Positions 1 through 7,720 of a DNA stretch of 22,285 nt are shown here, in pieces (position 1 is the stretch's first letter; the number at the start of each line of letters is the position of its first letter). The notes below the pieces were generated by a model. The model was not told the DNA's origin. It did no database searches and saw only the letters and a list, made by a program, of their open reading frames with translations. Both the position numbers and the translations under genes were made by a program. This DNA is from Myxococcales bacterium (lineage in GTDB: Bacteria; Myxococcota; Bradymonadia; UBA7976; UBA1532), in assembly GCA_020633515.1 (NCBI GenBank), contig JACKDM010000065.1:1-22285 (forward strand). Reading direction: 5' to 3'.

Positions 1-604
1 ACGTTCGACCGGGCAGCGGCGGGCGCTCGGGCTCGGCGTCGAGCTCGCGTCCGGCGCCGGACGGCAGCGGCGGGCGGGCGACGCGCGCCGGCGGCGGGCG
101 GTGATCGGCGGGGCGTTCGGACCCGAGCGGTGATCGGCGCGCCGGCGCCATGCGGGCCACGAGCGCGTCGTCGCGGGCGGCGACCTCGTCGCTCGGCGGC
201 TTCTCCCCGGGCAACAGCGCGGGCTGGCCGGCGGGCGGCAGGCGGGTGGAGAGGATCTGGCGCAGCACCGGCCCATGGTGGGCGAGCCCCTCGGCGAAGT
301 CGGCGAGCTCGGGCGGGAGCGCCGCGTCGGCGCGCAGGCGGTCGGCGACGGCGTGCTCGCCGGCGGCGTCGAGGCAGGCGGCGAGCGCGGCGCGGGTGGC
401 GTCGGCGCGGTCGCCGCGGGTGTAGGCGACGCGGAAGTAGTGGGCGGCGACGATGGGGTCGCCGCGGCGGGCGGCGAGGTGGCCGCGGAGCGCGTAGGCG
501 AGCGCGTGGTCGGGGTCGGCGAGGATCGCGCGGGCGGCGAGGCGGTCGGCGAGGGCCGGGTCGTCGACCTGGCGGGCGCGGTGGTAGAGCTCGTCGGCGC
601 TCAT
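1..604 (-). CDS. TPR-like helical repeat protein, C-terminus cut by window edge
   Basis: An open frame runs from an ATG at 604 (preceded by GGGGAG) to the left edge without a stop, about 201 codons, so the C-terminus is missing. The first ~110 residues are Ala/Leu/Arg-rich paired helices. Segments such as ADPDHALAYALRGHLAARRG and DPIVAAHYFRVAYTRGD resemble tetratricopeptide (Sel1/TPR-type) helix pairs. After about residue 150 the sequence becomes a Pro/Arg-rich linker in which codon choice is less regular, so a frame break there is possible. No signal peptide is visible, which suggests a cytoplasmic scaffold protein. It starts 24 bases after the upstream PEGA gene stops and is probably cotranscribed with it. 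The specific function is not recognised. Confidence 0.6.
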   Translation of the reverse strand, partial: MSADELYHRARQVDDPALADRLAARAILADPDHALAYALRGHLAARRGDPIVAAHYFRVAYTRGDRADATRAALAACLDAAGEHAVADRLRADAALPPELADFAEGLAHHGPVLRQILSTRLPPAGQPALLPGEKPPSDEVAARDDALVARMAPARRSPLGSERPADHRPPPARVARPPLPSGAGRELDAEPERPPLPGRT

Positions 605-628
605 GGGTCTCCCCGAGGTGGGCATGGG

Positions 629-1438
629 TCAGCGCAGCTCGACCACGAGCGAGGTGGTCTTGCCGGGTTCGATCGTCACGTCGTAGTCGCGCGCTTCGCC
701 GCCGGAGAGCGGGGTCAGCGTCAGGCGGTGGCGGCCGGTGGTCAGGCGCAGGTCGGTGATCGGGGTGCGGCCTTCGAGCGGCACGCCGTCGAGCGCGACG
801 GTGGCGGGCGGGGTCGCGCGCAGATGGAGGGTGCCGTACTCGCCGGGCAGCACGAGCGCGTCGCGGAACGGGATCGGGTCGGTGTGGGCGGCGACGGCGG
901 CGCGGATCCGGCCGAAGACGGCGCGGGCGCGGGGGTCGGGGGACCATTCGGGGTCGTGCACGGTGACGCGGTGGCGGCGGCGGCCCTGCTGGATGCTGAG
1001 GGTGTAGACGGTGCGGGGGGTCTCGACGGTGCGCGCGGGCAGGGTGAAGGCGCCGAGCGCGGCGAGGGCGTCGAGGAGGGCGTTGAGGTCGGCGTCGGTG
1101 AGGAGCCCGACCTCGGCGCGGTGGCCGAAGCCGGGGGCGAAGCGCTTCTCGAGGCCGACGACGACGGCGCCGCGCTCGCGGGCGACCTCCCAGGTGACGG
1201 CGGCGTAGGGGGTCGCGGGGCCGCTGAGGGTGAGGCGGACGTGGTCGGCGTCGTCGGCGCGGGCGGGGGCGGCGAGGGTGAGGAGGAGCGCGGCGAGGAG
1301 GAGCGGGGCGACGGTGGGCGGCGCGCGATGGGGGGGCGCGGGGCGCGAGCGCGGGTGAGGCGTCGGGGCGAGCTCGTCTCCGGTTCGCGCGGGCGCGCTC
1401 CGGAGCACGTCGAGCGCGGTGGGCCGCGCAGCAGACAT
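629..1438 (-). CDS. exported PEGA-domain protein
   Basis: The frame encodes 269 residues from the ATG at 1438 to a TGA at 629. A hydrophobic stretch (VAPLLLAALLLTLAAPARA) at about residues 43-61 ends in a plausible signal-peptidase site before DDADHVRL. It is preceded by an unusually long ~42-residue Pro/Arg/Ala-rich leader, so the start is uncertain: ATG at 1462 and GTG at codon 11 are also in frame. The central part is an alpha/beta region of unknown family. The last ~60 residues form a PEGA domain (TVALDGVPLEGRTPITDLRL, then TGRHRLTLTPLSGG and an EPGKTTSLVVEL end), a short surface beta-fold common in Myxococcota exported proteins and kinases. It diverges from the plus-strand gene at 1534. 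The protein is probably periplasmic or surface-located; its partner is unknown. Confidence 0.75.
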   Translation of the reverse strand: MSAARPTALDVLRSAPARTGDELAPTPHPRSRPAPPHRAPPTVAPLLLAALLLTLAAPARADDADHVRLTLSGPATPYAAVTWEVARERGAVVVGLEKRFAPGFGHRAEVGLLTDADLNALLDALAALGAFTLPARTVETPRTVYTLSIQQGRRRHRVTVHDPEWSPDPRARAVFGRIRAAVAAHTDPIPFRDALVLPGEYGTLHLRATPPATVALDGVPLEGRTPITDLRLTTGRHRLTLTPLSGGEARDYDVTIEPGKTTSLVVELR

Positions 1439-1533
1439 CGGGCGGGCTTTTCGAGCTAGCATGGGCGGCGACGGTCGAGGACGTTCCGCGAAGGGTAGCG
1501 GATCGGGCGGCGACCCGGAATCGGGAGTGCGCG

Positions 1534-2105
1534 ATGCGGTGGCTGATGGCGGTGGCGTGGCTGGTGTGGGCGGGCGCGGCGGGCGCGGCGGCGCCGGTGC
1601 AGGCGGGGACGCGGCGCGGGCGGCGGCGGCGCGGGCGGCGCTGGGCGAGGCGCTGGCGGTGGTCGGGGCGGCGCCGGATCGGGCGGCGGTGGCGCGGGCG
1701 GAGGCGGCGATGGCGGCGCTGCGGGGGCTGGTCGACACGGCGTTCCATGCGCCGAACCTGCGGGACGAGGCGGCGCGGCCGCACGCGCTGGCGCTGCGGG
1801 GCGAGGTGGCGCGGCTGCTGGCGGGCGAGGCGGCGGTGATGGTGCTGCGGGACGATGTGCTGCACTTCCGGCCGGCGGTGCATCGGGCGCTGGCGGGGGC
1901 GGCGCGGGCCTTGGGTGACGCGGCGGGTGAGGTGGCGCATCGGCGGGCGGTGGTGGCGGCGGCGCCGGAGGGGGCGGCGGATTGGGTGGCGCTGCGGGAT
2001 GCGTGGCTGGCGGCGGGCGATCGGCGGAGCGCGGCGGCGGTGGATGTGGAGCGGTTGCAGGCGGCGCCGGGCGGGCCGGTGATCGGGGCGCCGGATGGGC
2101 GGTGA
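1534..2105 (+). CDS. small exported helical protein, one apparent frame break
   Basis: This is the only plus-strand gene. The ATG at 1534 follows a CGGGAG ribosome-binding site, and the first 24 residues are a clear signal peptide (MRWLMAVAWLVWAGAAGAAA...). Around 1603-1608, in a G-rich run, the coding signal moves to another frame, where about 165 residues of Ala-rich helices run to a TGA ending at 2105 (AALGEALAVVGAAPD, FHAPNLRDEAARPHALALRG, VLHFRPAVHRALAGAA). Adding one base in the G run would restore a 190-residue protein, so a lost base is the likely cause. The body looks like a helical, TPR-like periplasmic protein. I do not recognise the family. It may share a divergent promoter region (1439-1533) with the PEGA gene. 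Confidence 0.6.
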
Positions 2106-2253
2106 GGGGGGCGCGGGGCAGCGCGCGCTGCGGCCGAAGTGATCGGCGTGCGGGCAGCGGTCGGCGATGCGCTGATCGGGCGGGCCTCAGCCGGCGACGG
2201 CGGGCGACGCGGCGATTCGGCGAGGGCAGGCGGGCTGATGACGCGGCGGGCGT

Positions 2254-3390
2254 TCAGCGCGCGGGCAGCGGCAGGCGGCGGTGGTCGATGAGGATCACGC
2301 TGGCCTCGGCTTCGGCGAGCGCGGCGGTGTAGCCGGCGCGGGCGGCGGGTTCGAGGTCGGGGCGGCGGAGGGCGGCGCGGTAGAAGCGGGTGTAGAACCA
2401 GTCCGGGAAGAGGTGGAGGCTGACTTCGACGCGCTCGGCGGCGGGCGCGCGGGGGCGGCGGTAGCGGCGGGTGAGCGCGGCGCCGGCGGCGATGCGGGTG
2501 TCGGCGTCTTCGATCCAGCGGCGGCCGTCGTGGCGCACGGTGCGGCCGATCGCCCAGGTCTCTTCGGTGTCGGCGAGCGGTCCGTCGGGGCCGAGCTGGC
2601 GGACGCGGAGCACGGCGCGGGGGGTGGCGGTGGTGGGGAAGTGGTGGCCGGCGCCGGTGTTGCGGATGGTGGCGGTGGCGGTGACGTGGGCGCCGTCGAG
2701 CGCGGCGGTGGCGGTGAGGGTGACGGCGCGGCGGGCCATGGCGGGGTCGTGGGCGCCGGGCACGGCGTGGGCGCCGTCGGGCATGTGGCAGTGCTGGCAT
2801 TGCACCCCGGCGGGCAGGTAGGGGCTCTGCGCCCACTCGCGCCAGGTGTCGAGCAGGGGGCGGCCGTCGACGGCGGCGCTGAGGGGGAGGTTGTGGCAGG
2901 GCAGGCAGAAGTCGCTGCGGGCGAAGCGGGGTTCGACGCGGGGGGCGAGCGCGGGGGCGGGGAGGCGGATGGCGCTGGGGCCGGGCGGTCCGTGTTTGTG
3001 GTGGTCGCGGAGGTGGCAGGCGGCGCAGGTGACGCCGCGGGCGTGGGCGGCGGGGTCGTGTTGCTGGGCGGCGAGGGGGCGTGGCAGGCGTTGCAGCGGG
3101 GGGCGAGGTCGGGGGCGCCGGGGAACTGGCGCGGAGGCCGGGGCCGGCGGCGGCGGCGTGGCGGCTCTGGGCCCAGGTGGCGTGCTGGACGGGTGGCAGG
3201 TGCCGCAGCGCTCAGGGTGGGGTCGGCGAGCGGGGGAGCAGCGCGGGCGGCGGCGGGCCAGGTCGGGAGGGAGGGGCGCCAGTAGGGGTCGCGGGCGCAG
3301 GGCAGGGCGTCGGGTGGGGCGGCGGAGCGGGGGGCGCAGTGCTGGTGGGGGCCGCAGGGGCTCGGCAGAACCTGTGGTGTGCGGGTGTGT
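2254..3390 (-). CDS. multiheme c-type cytochrome (five CxxCH), frame-broken near N-terminus
   Basis: Five heme-attachment motifs are visible on the minus strand: CGTCH, CNACH, CAACH, CLPCH and CQHCH. The first two lie in frames different from the rest. The text between them reads sensibly only by changing frame (VQHATWAQSRHAAAAGPGLR, then QFPGAPDLAPRCNACHA, then LAAQQHDPAAHARGVTCAAC), each switch being explained by one lost G or C. The last ~180 residues are intact and form a beta-rich domain with NTGAGHHFPTT, a motif seen after the hemes in many periplasmic multiheme cytochromes. The TGA is at 2254. No convincing start codon or signal peptide was found, so this may be the C-terminal half of the cytochrome gene beginning at 4509 rather than a separate gene. 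A role in periplasmic electron transfer is inferred from the family. Confidence 0.6.
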   Translation of the reverse strand, partial: THPHTTGSAEPLRPPPALRPPLRRPTRRPALRPRPLLAPLPPDLARRRPRCSPARRPHPERCGTCHPSSTPPGPRAATPPPPAPASAPVPRRPRPRPPLQRLPRPLAAQQHDPAAHARGVTCAACHLRDHHKHGPPGPSAIRLPAPALAPRVEPRFARSDFCLPCHNLPLSAAVDGRPLLDTWREWAQSPYLPAGVQCQHCHMPDGAHAVPGAHDPAMARRAVTLTATAALDGAHVTATATIRNTGAGHHFPTTATPRAVLRVRQLGPDGPLADTEETWAIGRTVRHDGRRWIEDADTRIAAGAALTRRYRRPRAPAAERVEVSLHLFPDWFYTRFYRAALRRPDLEPAARAGYTAALAEAEASVILIDHRRLPLPAR

Positions 3391-3619
3391 GTCAGAGTGG
3401 GGCGCAGGGCTGCGGTGAGTCGCTGGGGGCAACGAGGTGGGCGCAGGTGGGTCGTGGTGGGCGCCGGTGTGTGCCGGGTGAGCAGGGGCGCCGTCCTGCG
3501 TCGGGGATGGGCGCGGCTGGTGGAGGGCGATGGCTCGGCGGTTGACGGGCGGGGCCACCGGGGTCGATGAGCCGTGCTGCGCAGGGGCGGCGCGCCGAGG
3601 TGCCGTGACAGGGCGCCGG

Positions 3620-4509
3620 GTCGCGCGGCGATGTGGCTGCGGGCGCCGCGGCGGCGCGTCGCCCACCGCGGCGCCGCCGGCCCGCAGCGCGCGGAGGTGG
3701 GCGACGAGGCGCCAGCGGTCGGCGTCGGAGAGCGCGGCGAACGCGGGCATCGGGGTGCCAGGGCGGCCGCGGGTGAGGGTCGTGTAGAGCGCGGCGGGTG
3801 AGTCGCCGCCTTTGAGGGCGCGCGGCGGAGGTCGTAGAGGTCGGCTGGATCGCCGTTGGCGTCGCGCAGGGCGGAGGCGAGCGGCCCGTCGCCGGCGCCG
3901 GACTGGCCGTGGCAGGGCGCAGCCAGCGCGCGCCAGAGCGTCGGGTCGAGCGGGAAGGAGTCCGCGAGGGCGCGGGCGGATCGGCGTCGGCGGGCGGCGG
4001 CGCGGCGGCCGAGGCGCGCGGGCAGCGCGGCGAGCGCGGCGGCCTGGGTGCGCGGCCGGCGTCGGGGCGGCGGACGGCGTCGGCGGGCGGCGGCGCGGCG
4101 GCGGCGCGCGTGGGCGGCGCGGGCGAGCGCGGTGGCGTCGGCGGGGGTTCGCGCGGCGGCGTCGGCGGGGGTTCGCGCGGCGGCGTCGGCGGGCGGCGCG
4201 GCGAGCGCCACAGCGTCGGCGGGTGCGCGCGATCACCGCGACGAGCGCCTCGATCGCGTCGGGCGGCAGCGCGCCGCCGAACGCGGGCATCGCGGTGCCG
4301 GGCACGCCTTCCACGATCGCGCGCCGCACGCTCGCCGGGTCGTCGCCGAGCGGCAGCGGGGCGCCGACGAGCGGGGTCGGGCGCGGCCAGAGCAGGTCGG
4401 CGGCCGGGCCGTCGCCGGCGCCGGCTTCGCCGTGGCAGGGCGCGCACATCGTGGGGTAGGGCGGGGGGAGCGGGGCGGCGAGGAGCCCGATCAACAGCGC
4501 GGCGAGCAC
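3620..4509 (-). CDS. c-type cytochrome with two class-I-like heme domains, frame-broken
   Basis: A GTG at 4509 starts a short hydrophobic leader (LAALLIGLLAAPL) followed at once by the heme motif CAPCHG with GEAGAGDGPAADLL and, ~60 residues on, the distal Met loop GTAMPAFGGALPPDAIEAL. After an Ala/Pro/Asp linker containing a 24-bp direct repeat, a second domain reads CHGQSGAGDGPLASALRDAN, then in another frame GTPMPAFAALSDADRWRLVA. In the second domain the first heme cysteine is absent as read (AAPCH), in a GC dinucleotide run that looks short by bases. Several frame changes lie in the linker. The gene begins 10 bases after the FGE-like stop, so translation is probably coupled. The 3' boundary is uncertain: no stop appears near the domain end and the frame stays open into the multiheme region. 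A periplasmic or membrane-anchored electron carrier is likely. Confidence 0.6.
4140..4187. repeat. 24-bp direct repeat, two copies, in cytochrome linker
   Basis: Two adjacent copies of a 24-bp unit (GCGGGGGTTCGCGCGGCGGC plus GTCG) occur on the plus strand. In one minus frame they encode a repeated PADAAART-like linker between the two cytochrome domains. Confidence 0.7.
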
Positions 4510-4519
4510 GGCCGGCCGG

Positions 4520-5065
4520 TCAGGGCGCGGCGTCGGTGAAGTCGGCGCAGCAGCGGAACCCGATCGAGGCGCGGGCGCTGGCCGGGGCGCGCTTGCCGCC
4601 GGCGCTGCACGCGGCGTCGTCGTCGGCCGAGGCGAAGTCGCCGCCGCGCACGGTCTGGTCGGCGGTCCACTCGGCGACGTTGCCGCTCATGTCGTAGGCG
4701 CCGACGGCGGAGACGCAGCGCTTGAAGCTGCCGGCGGCCGCGACGGCGCGCTCCTCGCCCTCGGCGTCCTCGGTGTTGCAGCGGCCGGCGTCGAAGCGGG
4801 CGCCGTAGGGGAAGCCGGCGCCGCCCTTGCCGACGCAGGCGCGGCGCCACTCGGCGTCGGTGCAGAGGCGCTTGCCGGCCGATCGGCAGAGGCCGCGGGC
4901 GGCTTCGAAGTTGACGCCGGTGCGGGGCGGGCGGCCGGCGCCGGGGTATTCGTGGGTGTCGACGCAGAACGCCTTGCCTTCGCGGGCGAGCGCGATGGCG
5001 GCGTCGCCGACGATGCGGCCCTTCTTGACGGCGTCGCGGGGGAGGCCGCTGGTGAGGAGCGCCAT
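4520..5065 (-). CDS. formylglycine-generating-enzyme/SUMF1-like domain (probable C-terminus of the kinase-like protein)
   Basis: This 181-residue open frame has the family signatures in order: CVDTHEYPGAGRPPRTGVNF, AARGLCRSAGKRLCTDAEW, FPYGARFDAGRCNTEDAEGE, SAVGAYDMSGNVAEWTAD, TVRGGDF and ASIGFRCCADF. These match the SUMF1/EgtB/PvdO fold. The paired catalytic cysteines of true formylglycine-generating enzymes are not evident, so a binding or other modifying role is more likely than sulfatase activation. The ATG at 5065 is probably an internal methionine. A signal for a Pro/Ala-rich linker, a membrane helix and a kinase domain continues upstream with frame changes up to 7632, an architecture well known in Myxococcota. 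In that case this domain lies outside the cytoplasmic membrane. Several extra cysteines suggest disulfides. Confidence 0.75.
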   Translation of the reverse strand: MALLTSGLPRDAVKKGRIVGDAAIALAREGKAFCVDTHEYPGAGRPPRTGVNFEAARGLCRSAGKRLCTDAEWRRACVGKGGAGFPYGARFDAGRCNTEDAEGEERAVAAAGSFKRCVSAVGAYDMSGNVAEWTADQTVRGGDFASADDDAACSAGGKRAPASARASIGFRCCADFTDAAP

Positions 5066-6240
5066 GCCGGCGGGGCAGCGGAGCTCGGCGGGGCCGGCGG
5101 GCGCGGGCTCGGGCGGCGGCGCGGGCGGGGGGGTGAGGACGGCGACAGGACGGGCGGCGGGCAGGCGCGGGCTCGGCGGCGCGGGCGGGCGCGGGCTCGG
5201 GGGTGGCCGGGTCGGGCGCGGCGGCTCGGTGACCGCCGCAGCGGCAGCGCCGGGGCGGGCGCGGGCTCGGCGGCGCGGGCGGGCGCGGGCTCGGCGCGGG
5301 CGGCGTGGGCTCGGCGGCGCGGGCGGGCGCGGGCTCGGCGGCGCGGGCAGGCGCAGGCTCGCGGCGCGGGCGGGCGTGGGCTCAGCGCGGGCGGGCGCGG
5401 GCTCGGCGGCGCGGGCGGCCGGCTCGCGCGGACTGGCGGCGCACGGCGCGGCCGGCGCGGGGATCGGTCGCGCGTCGCGGCGGGCGGGGGACTCGGTGGC
5501 GCGGCGGCGGGCGCTTCACCCGATGGCGGCGCCGGGGATCGGCGATGGCTCGACCACCACCGCCTCTCCGCCCGCGCCCGCGGCGACGACCGGCTCGACG
5601 ACCACCGGGGCCGGCGGCGGGGCGACCGGCGCCGGGTCGGCGGCTGCGCCACCACCTGCGGCTCGGTCGGCGGCGCGTCGCGGTCGAGCCAGTACCAGGT
5701 CACGAGCGCGGCGGCGCCGACCAGCGCGGTGACGGTGAGCGCGAAGCCGAGGTTGCCGAGGTACCACGGGCGCTTGGGCGGCAGCGGCCGGATCGGGCGG
5801 GTCGGGGTGCGGTCGTCGGCGCGGTGCTCGCCGGTCGGCGGCCCGAGCGGCGGCGGCGGGAGCTCGAGGTCGGTGAGGACCGCCGGGTCGAAGAGCACCG
5901 AGGGGGTGGTGCCGGGCACGCCGCCGCGGCCGGGGTGGATCGGGTGGCCTCGGGGTCGGTGCCCGGGTCGAGCTGGATGCGCGCGCCGCCAGCGCCGCGA
6001 GCGGGCGGGACGACGCCGGTCATGTCGCCGATGACGTCGAGCCGGGGAGGCGCCGCGGCCGGGGATCGCGGCGGCGGCGGGCACGCTGCGGCGGTGCTGG
6101 ATCGCGGCGCCGGTCGCGCCTCGCGCGGCGGGCCGCCGGCAGGGCGCTCGGGCGCGGCTGCACGGCAGCGCCGACGCCGGCTTCGAACAGGGGCGGCGGC
6201 GGAGGCTGCCGCGGGCTCGGCAGCGGCGCGGCGGCCGGTG
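5066..6240 (-). other. Pro/Ala-rich linker and membrane helix joining kinase-like and FGE-like domains, frame-broken
   Basis: No single frame is continuous here, but coding signal is present throughout on the minus strand. Reading down from 6240 one sees an LFEAGVGAAVQPRPSALPA segment, then LDVIGDMTGVVPPARGAGGA, then VPGTTPSVLFDPAVLTDLEL. A basic PIRPLPPKRPWYLGN stretch then leads into one membrane helix (GFALTVTALVGAAALVTWYW, about 5689-5763). After the helix come VVVEPVVAAGAGGEAVVVEP and a long Ala/Pro/Arg/Glu repeat region (5160-5430). Each segment is in a different frame from the next, so at least five net base losses or gains are needed to restore one protein. Basic residues before the helix fit a cytoplasmic kinase side and an outside FGE-like side. 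Confidence 0.55.
5160..5430. repeat. degenerate ARAAEPAP-encoding tandem repeats
   Basis: Imperfect copies of a roughly 24-bp GC-only unit (plus strand core GCGGGCGCGGGCTCGGCGGC) are arrayed head to tail. On the minus strand one frame reads ARAAEPAP repeats, and the other frames are also free of stops. Unit lengths vary, which moves the frame. Confidence 0.6.
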
Positions 6241-7632
6241 TCACGCGGGCGGCCGGCTTCGCGTGGCTCGCCGTCGCGAGGGCGGCCGGAGTCGCGGGCC
6301 TCGCCTTCGCGCGGGCGGCGGGCGGGGCGCGCGTCGAGGTCGCGGTCGTCGGCGTGGCGGGCCGCGCCCGGGTCCGCTCGAACCGTCGTCGGTCGCGCGC
6401 CCGCGCCGCCCGTCGCCGGTGTCCTCGCCGCGCTCGTCGAGCTCGGGCACCGCGGCGACCGCGGCGTCACGCCCGCGCTCGCTCGCCGAGCGCACCCGGT
6501 TCGGCGCGGTGACGACCTCGTCGAGCGCGTCGGCGCCGCGCGCGTCGCGCTCGCTCGCCGGGCGCACCCGGTTCGGCGCGGTGACCCCCTCGTCGAGCGC
6601 GGCGCCGGCCGCGAGGCGGGGCGCCGCGTCCTCGACGGCGACCCGGCGGGTGACGTCGTCGTCACCGGGCGCGGGCGCGGTGTCGACGGCGGTCGTGAAG
6701 GCGTCGGCGAACGCCTCGACGTTCTCGTATCGCTGCGCGGGATCGGCCGCGGTCGCCCGGCGGATGATCGCGTCCATCGGGTGCGGCGCGTCGTCGAGGC
6801 GGCCAATCGCGGCGGCGAGCGAGGGGGCGTCGGCGGTGTAGGCGCGGCCGGCGAGCATCTCGTAGAGGATGGCGCCGAGGCCGAAGATGTCGGCGCGGGC
6901 GGTGGGCGGCTGGCCGTCGCGCAGCTCGGGCGCGATGCGGTCGAGCTCGCCAGCGGTGAGGTGGGCGGCGGCGTAGCGTTCGCCGGGGAGCGCGGCGGCG
7001 AGGCCGAAGTCGGTGAGCTTGAGCGCGGTCGGGAGGAGCTGGATGTTCTCGGGCTTGAGGCCGCCGTGCGGCAGGTGGCGGTGGGCGTGCAGCAGCGCGG
7101 TGGTGATCTGCTCGATGATCGGCGCGGCCTCGGCGACGGTGAAGCGCTGCTTCTTGTCGCGGCGCAGCCCGAGGACCTTGGCGAGCGTGAGGCCGGCTTC
7201 GAGGCGTTCGCTGGCGACGTAGAGGCGGTCGTCGTCGCGGCCGACGGCGTAGACCCGCACGATGCCGTCGTGGGCGAGGCGGCGAGCGCGTTCGAGCACG
7301 GTGAGCGCGTTGTCTCGGGCGGCGTCGTCGGGCAGCAGCGCAGGGTCGATGATCTTGAGGGCGACGTCGAGCTGGTTGTCGCGGTCGCGGGCGGTGAAGA
7401 CGACGCCGAGCGGGCCGCGTCCGATGAGCGCGTCGAGCGCGAAGCGGCCGCCGAGGAGCTCGCCGGGCCGCGCCGGGAGGCCGTCGGCGGTGGCCTGGCG
7501 CTGCTGTTCGAGGCCGCGGAACGAGGTGATCGTGCGGTTGAACGTGCGCCGGCCCGCCTTGACCGGCGCGCCGCAGTTGCCGCAGGTGGTGGCCCCCGAC
7601 TCGACGTCGCTGCCGCAGCGATGACAGAGCAC
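6241..7632 (-). CDS. zinc-ribbon serine/threonine kinase-like protein, predicted pseudokinase
   Basis: The GTG at 7632 follows a strong GGGGAGG site. Residues 3-20 form a four-cysteine zinc ribbon (CxxC-x10-CxxC). The kinase domain covers about residues 63-320: glycine loop GRGPLG at 71-76, VALKI with Lys93, Glu114 as a possible helix-C glutamate, HGGLKPEN at 189-196, DFG at 208-210, IAPELRDG and ARADIFGLG. The HRD motif reads HGG, so the catalytic aspartate is Gly191. ATP binding may persist, but normal phosphotransfer is doubtful. The C-terminal ~80 residues in this frame degrade into Arg/Pro text. A better signal (EGEARDSGRPRDGEPREAGR) continues in another frame, so the true protein very probably runs on through a membrane helix to the FGE-like domain ending at 4520. 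It starts 88 bases after dut ends. Confidence 0.85.
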   Translation of the reverse strand: MLCHRCGSDVESGATTCGNCGAPVKAGRRTFNRTITSFRGLEQQRQATADGLPARPGELLGGRFALDALIGRGPLGVVFTARDRDNQLDVALKIIDPALLPDDAARDNALTVLERARRLAHDGIVRVYAVGRDDDRLYVASERLEAGLTLAKVLGLRRDKKQRFTVAEAAPIIEQITTALLHAHRHLPHGGLKPENIQLLPTALKLTDFGLAAALPGERYAAAHLTAGELDRIAPELRDGQPPTARADIFGLGAILYEMLAGRAYTADAPSLAAAIGRLDDAPHPMDAIIRRATAADPAQRYENVEAFADAFTTAVDTAPAPGDDDVTRRVAVEDAAPRLAAGAALDEGVTAPNRVRPASERDARGADALDEVVTAPNRVRSASERGRDAAVAAVPELDERGEDTGDGRRGRATDDGSSGPGRGPPRRRPRPRRAPRPPPARRRGPRLRPPSRRRATRSRPPA

Positions 7633-7682
7633 CAGCGAGACCTCCCCGGATCAGTGGAATCGGCACCGCTTCGGTAGCAGGC

Positions 7683-7707
7683 CGCCGCGTCATGTTCAAC
7701 CGCGGCG
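7683..7707. promoter_or_regulatory. inverted repeat upstream of the kinase-like gene
   Basis: Perfect 7-bp arms CGCCGCG (7683-7689) and CGCGGCG (7701-7707) flank an 11-base spacer in the gap between dut and the kinase-like gene. On the minus strand the spacer carries TTGAAC, and GCTACC lies about 15 bases further on, a weak -35/-10-like pair. There is no U-tract, so an operator or a simple hairpin is more likely than a terminator. Confidence 0.3.
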
Positions 7708-7720
7708 TGTCAGGAGGGGG

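Noticed and set aside
629..2836. 735-codon minus-strand open frame covering the PEGA gene and upstream sequence
   Set aside because: Only the last 269 codons show signal peptide and PEGA features. The upstream part is Arg/His/Pro shadow text opposite the plus-strand gene and out of frame with the cytochrome.
3812..4697. Several Arg/Gly-rich plus-strand frames opposite the cytochrome region
   Set aside because: Composition is that of GC-rich shadow frames, while heme motifs and Met loops are on the minus strand.
4520..5065. Active formylglycine-generating enzyme for sulfatases
   Set aside because: The fold signatures are present, but the closely spaced catalytic cysteine pair of true FGE is not evident and no sulfatase gene is nearby.
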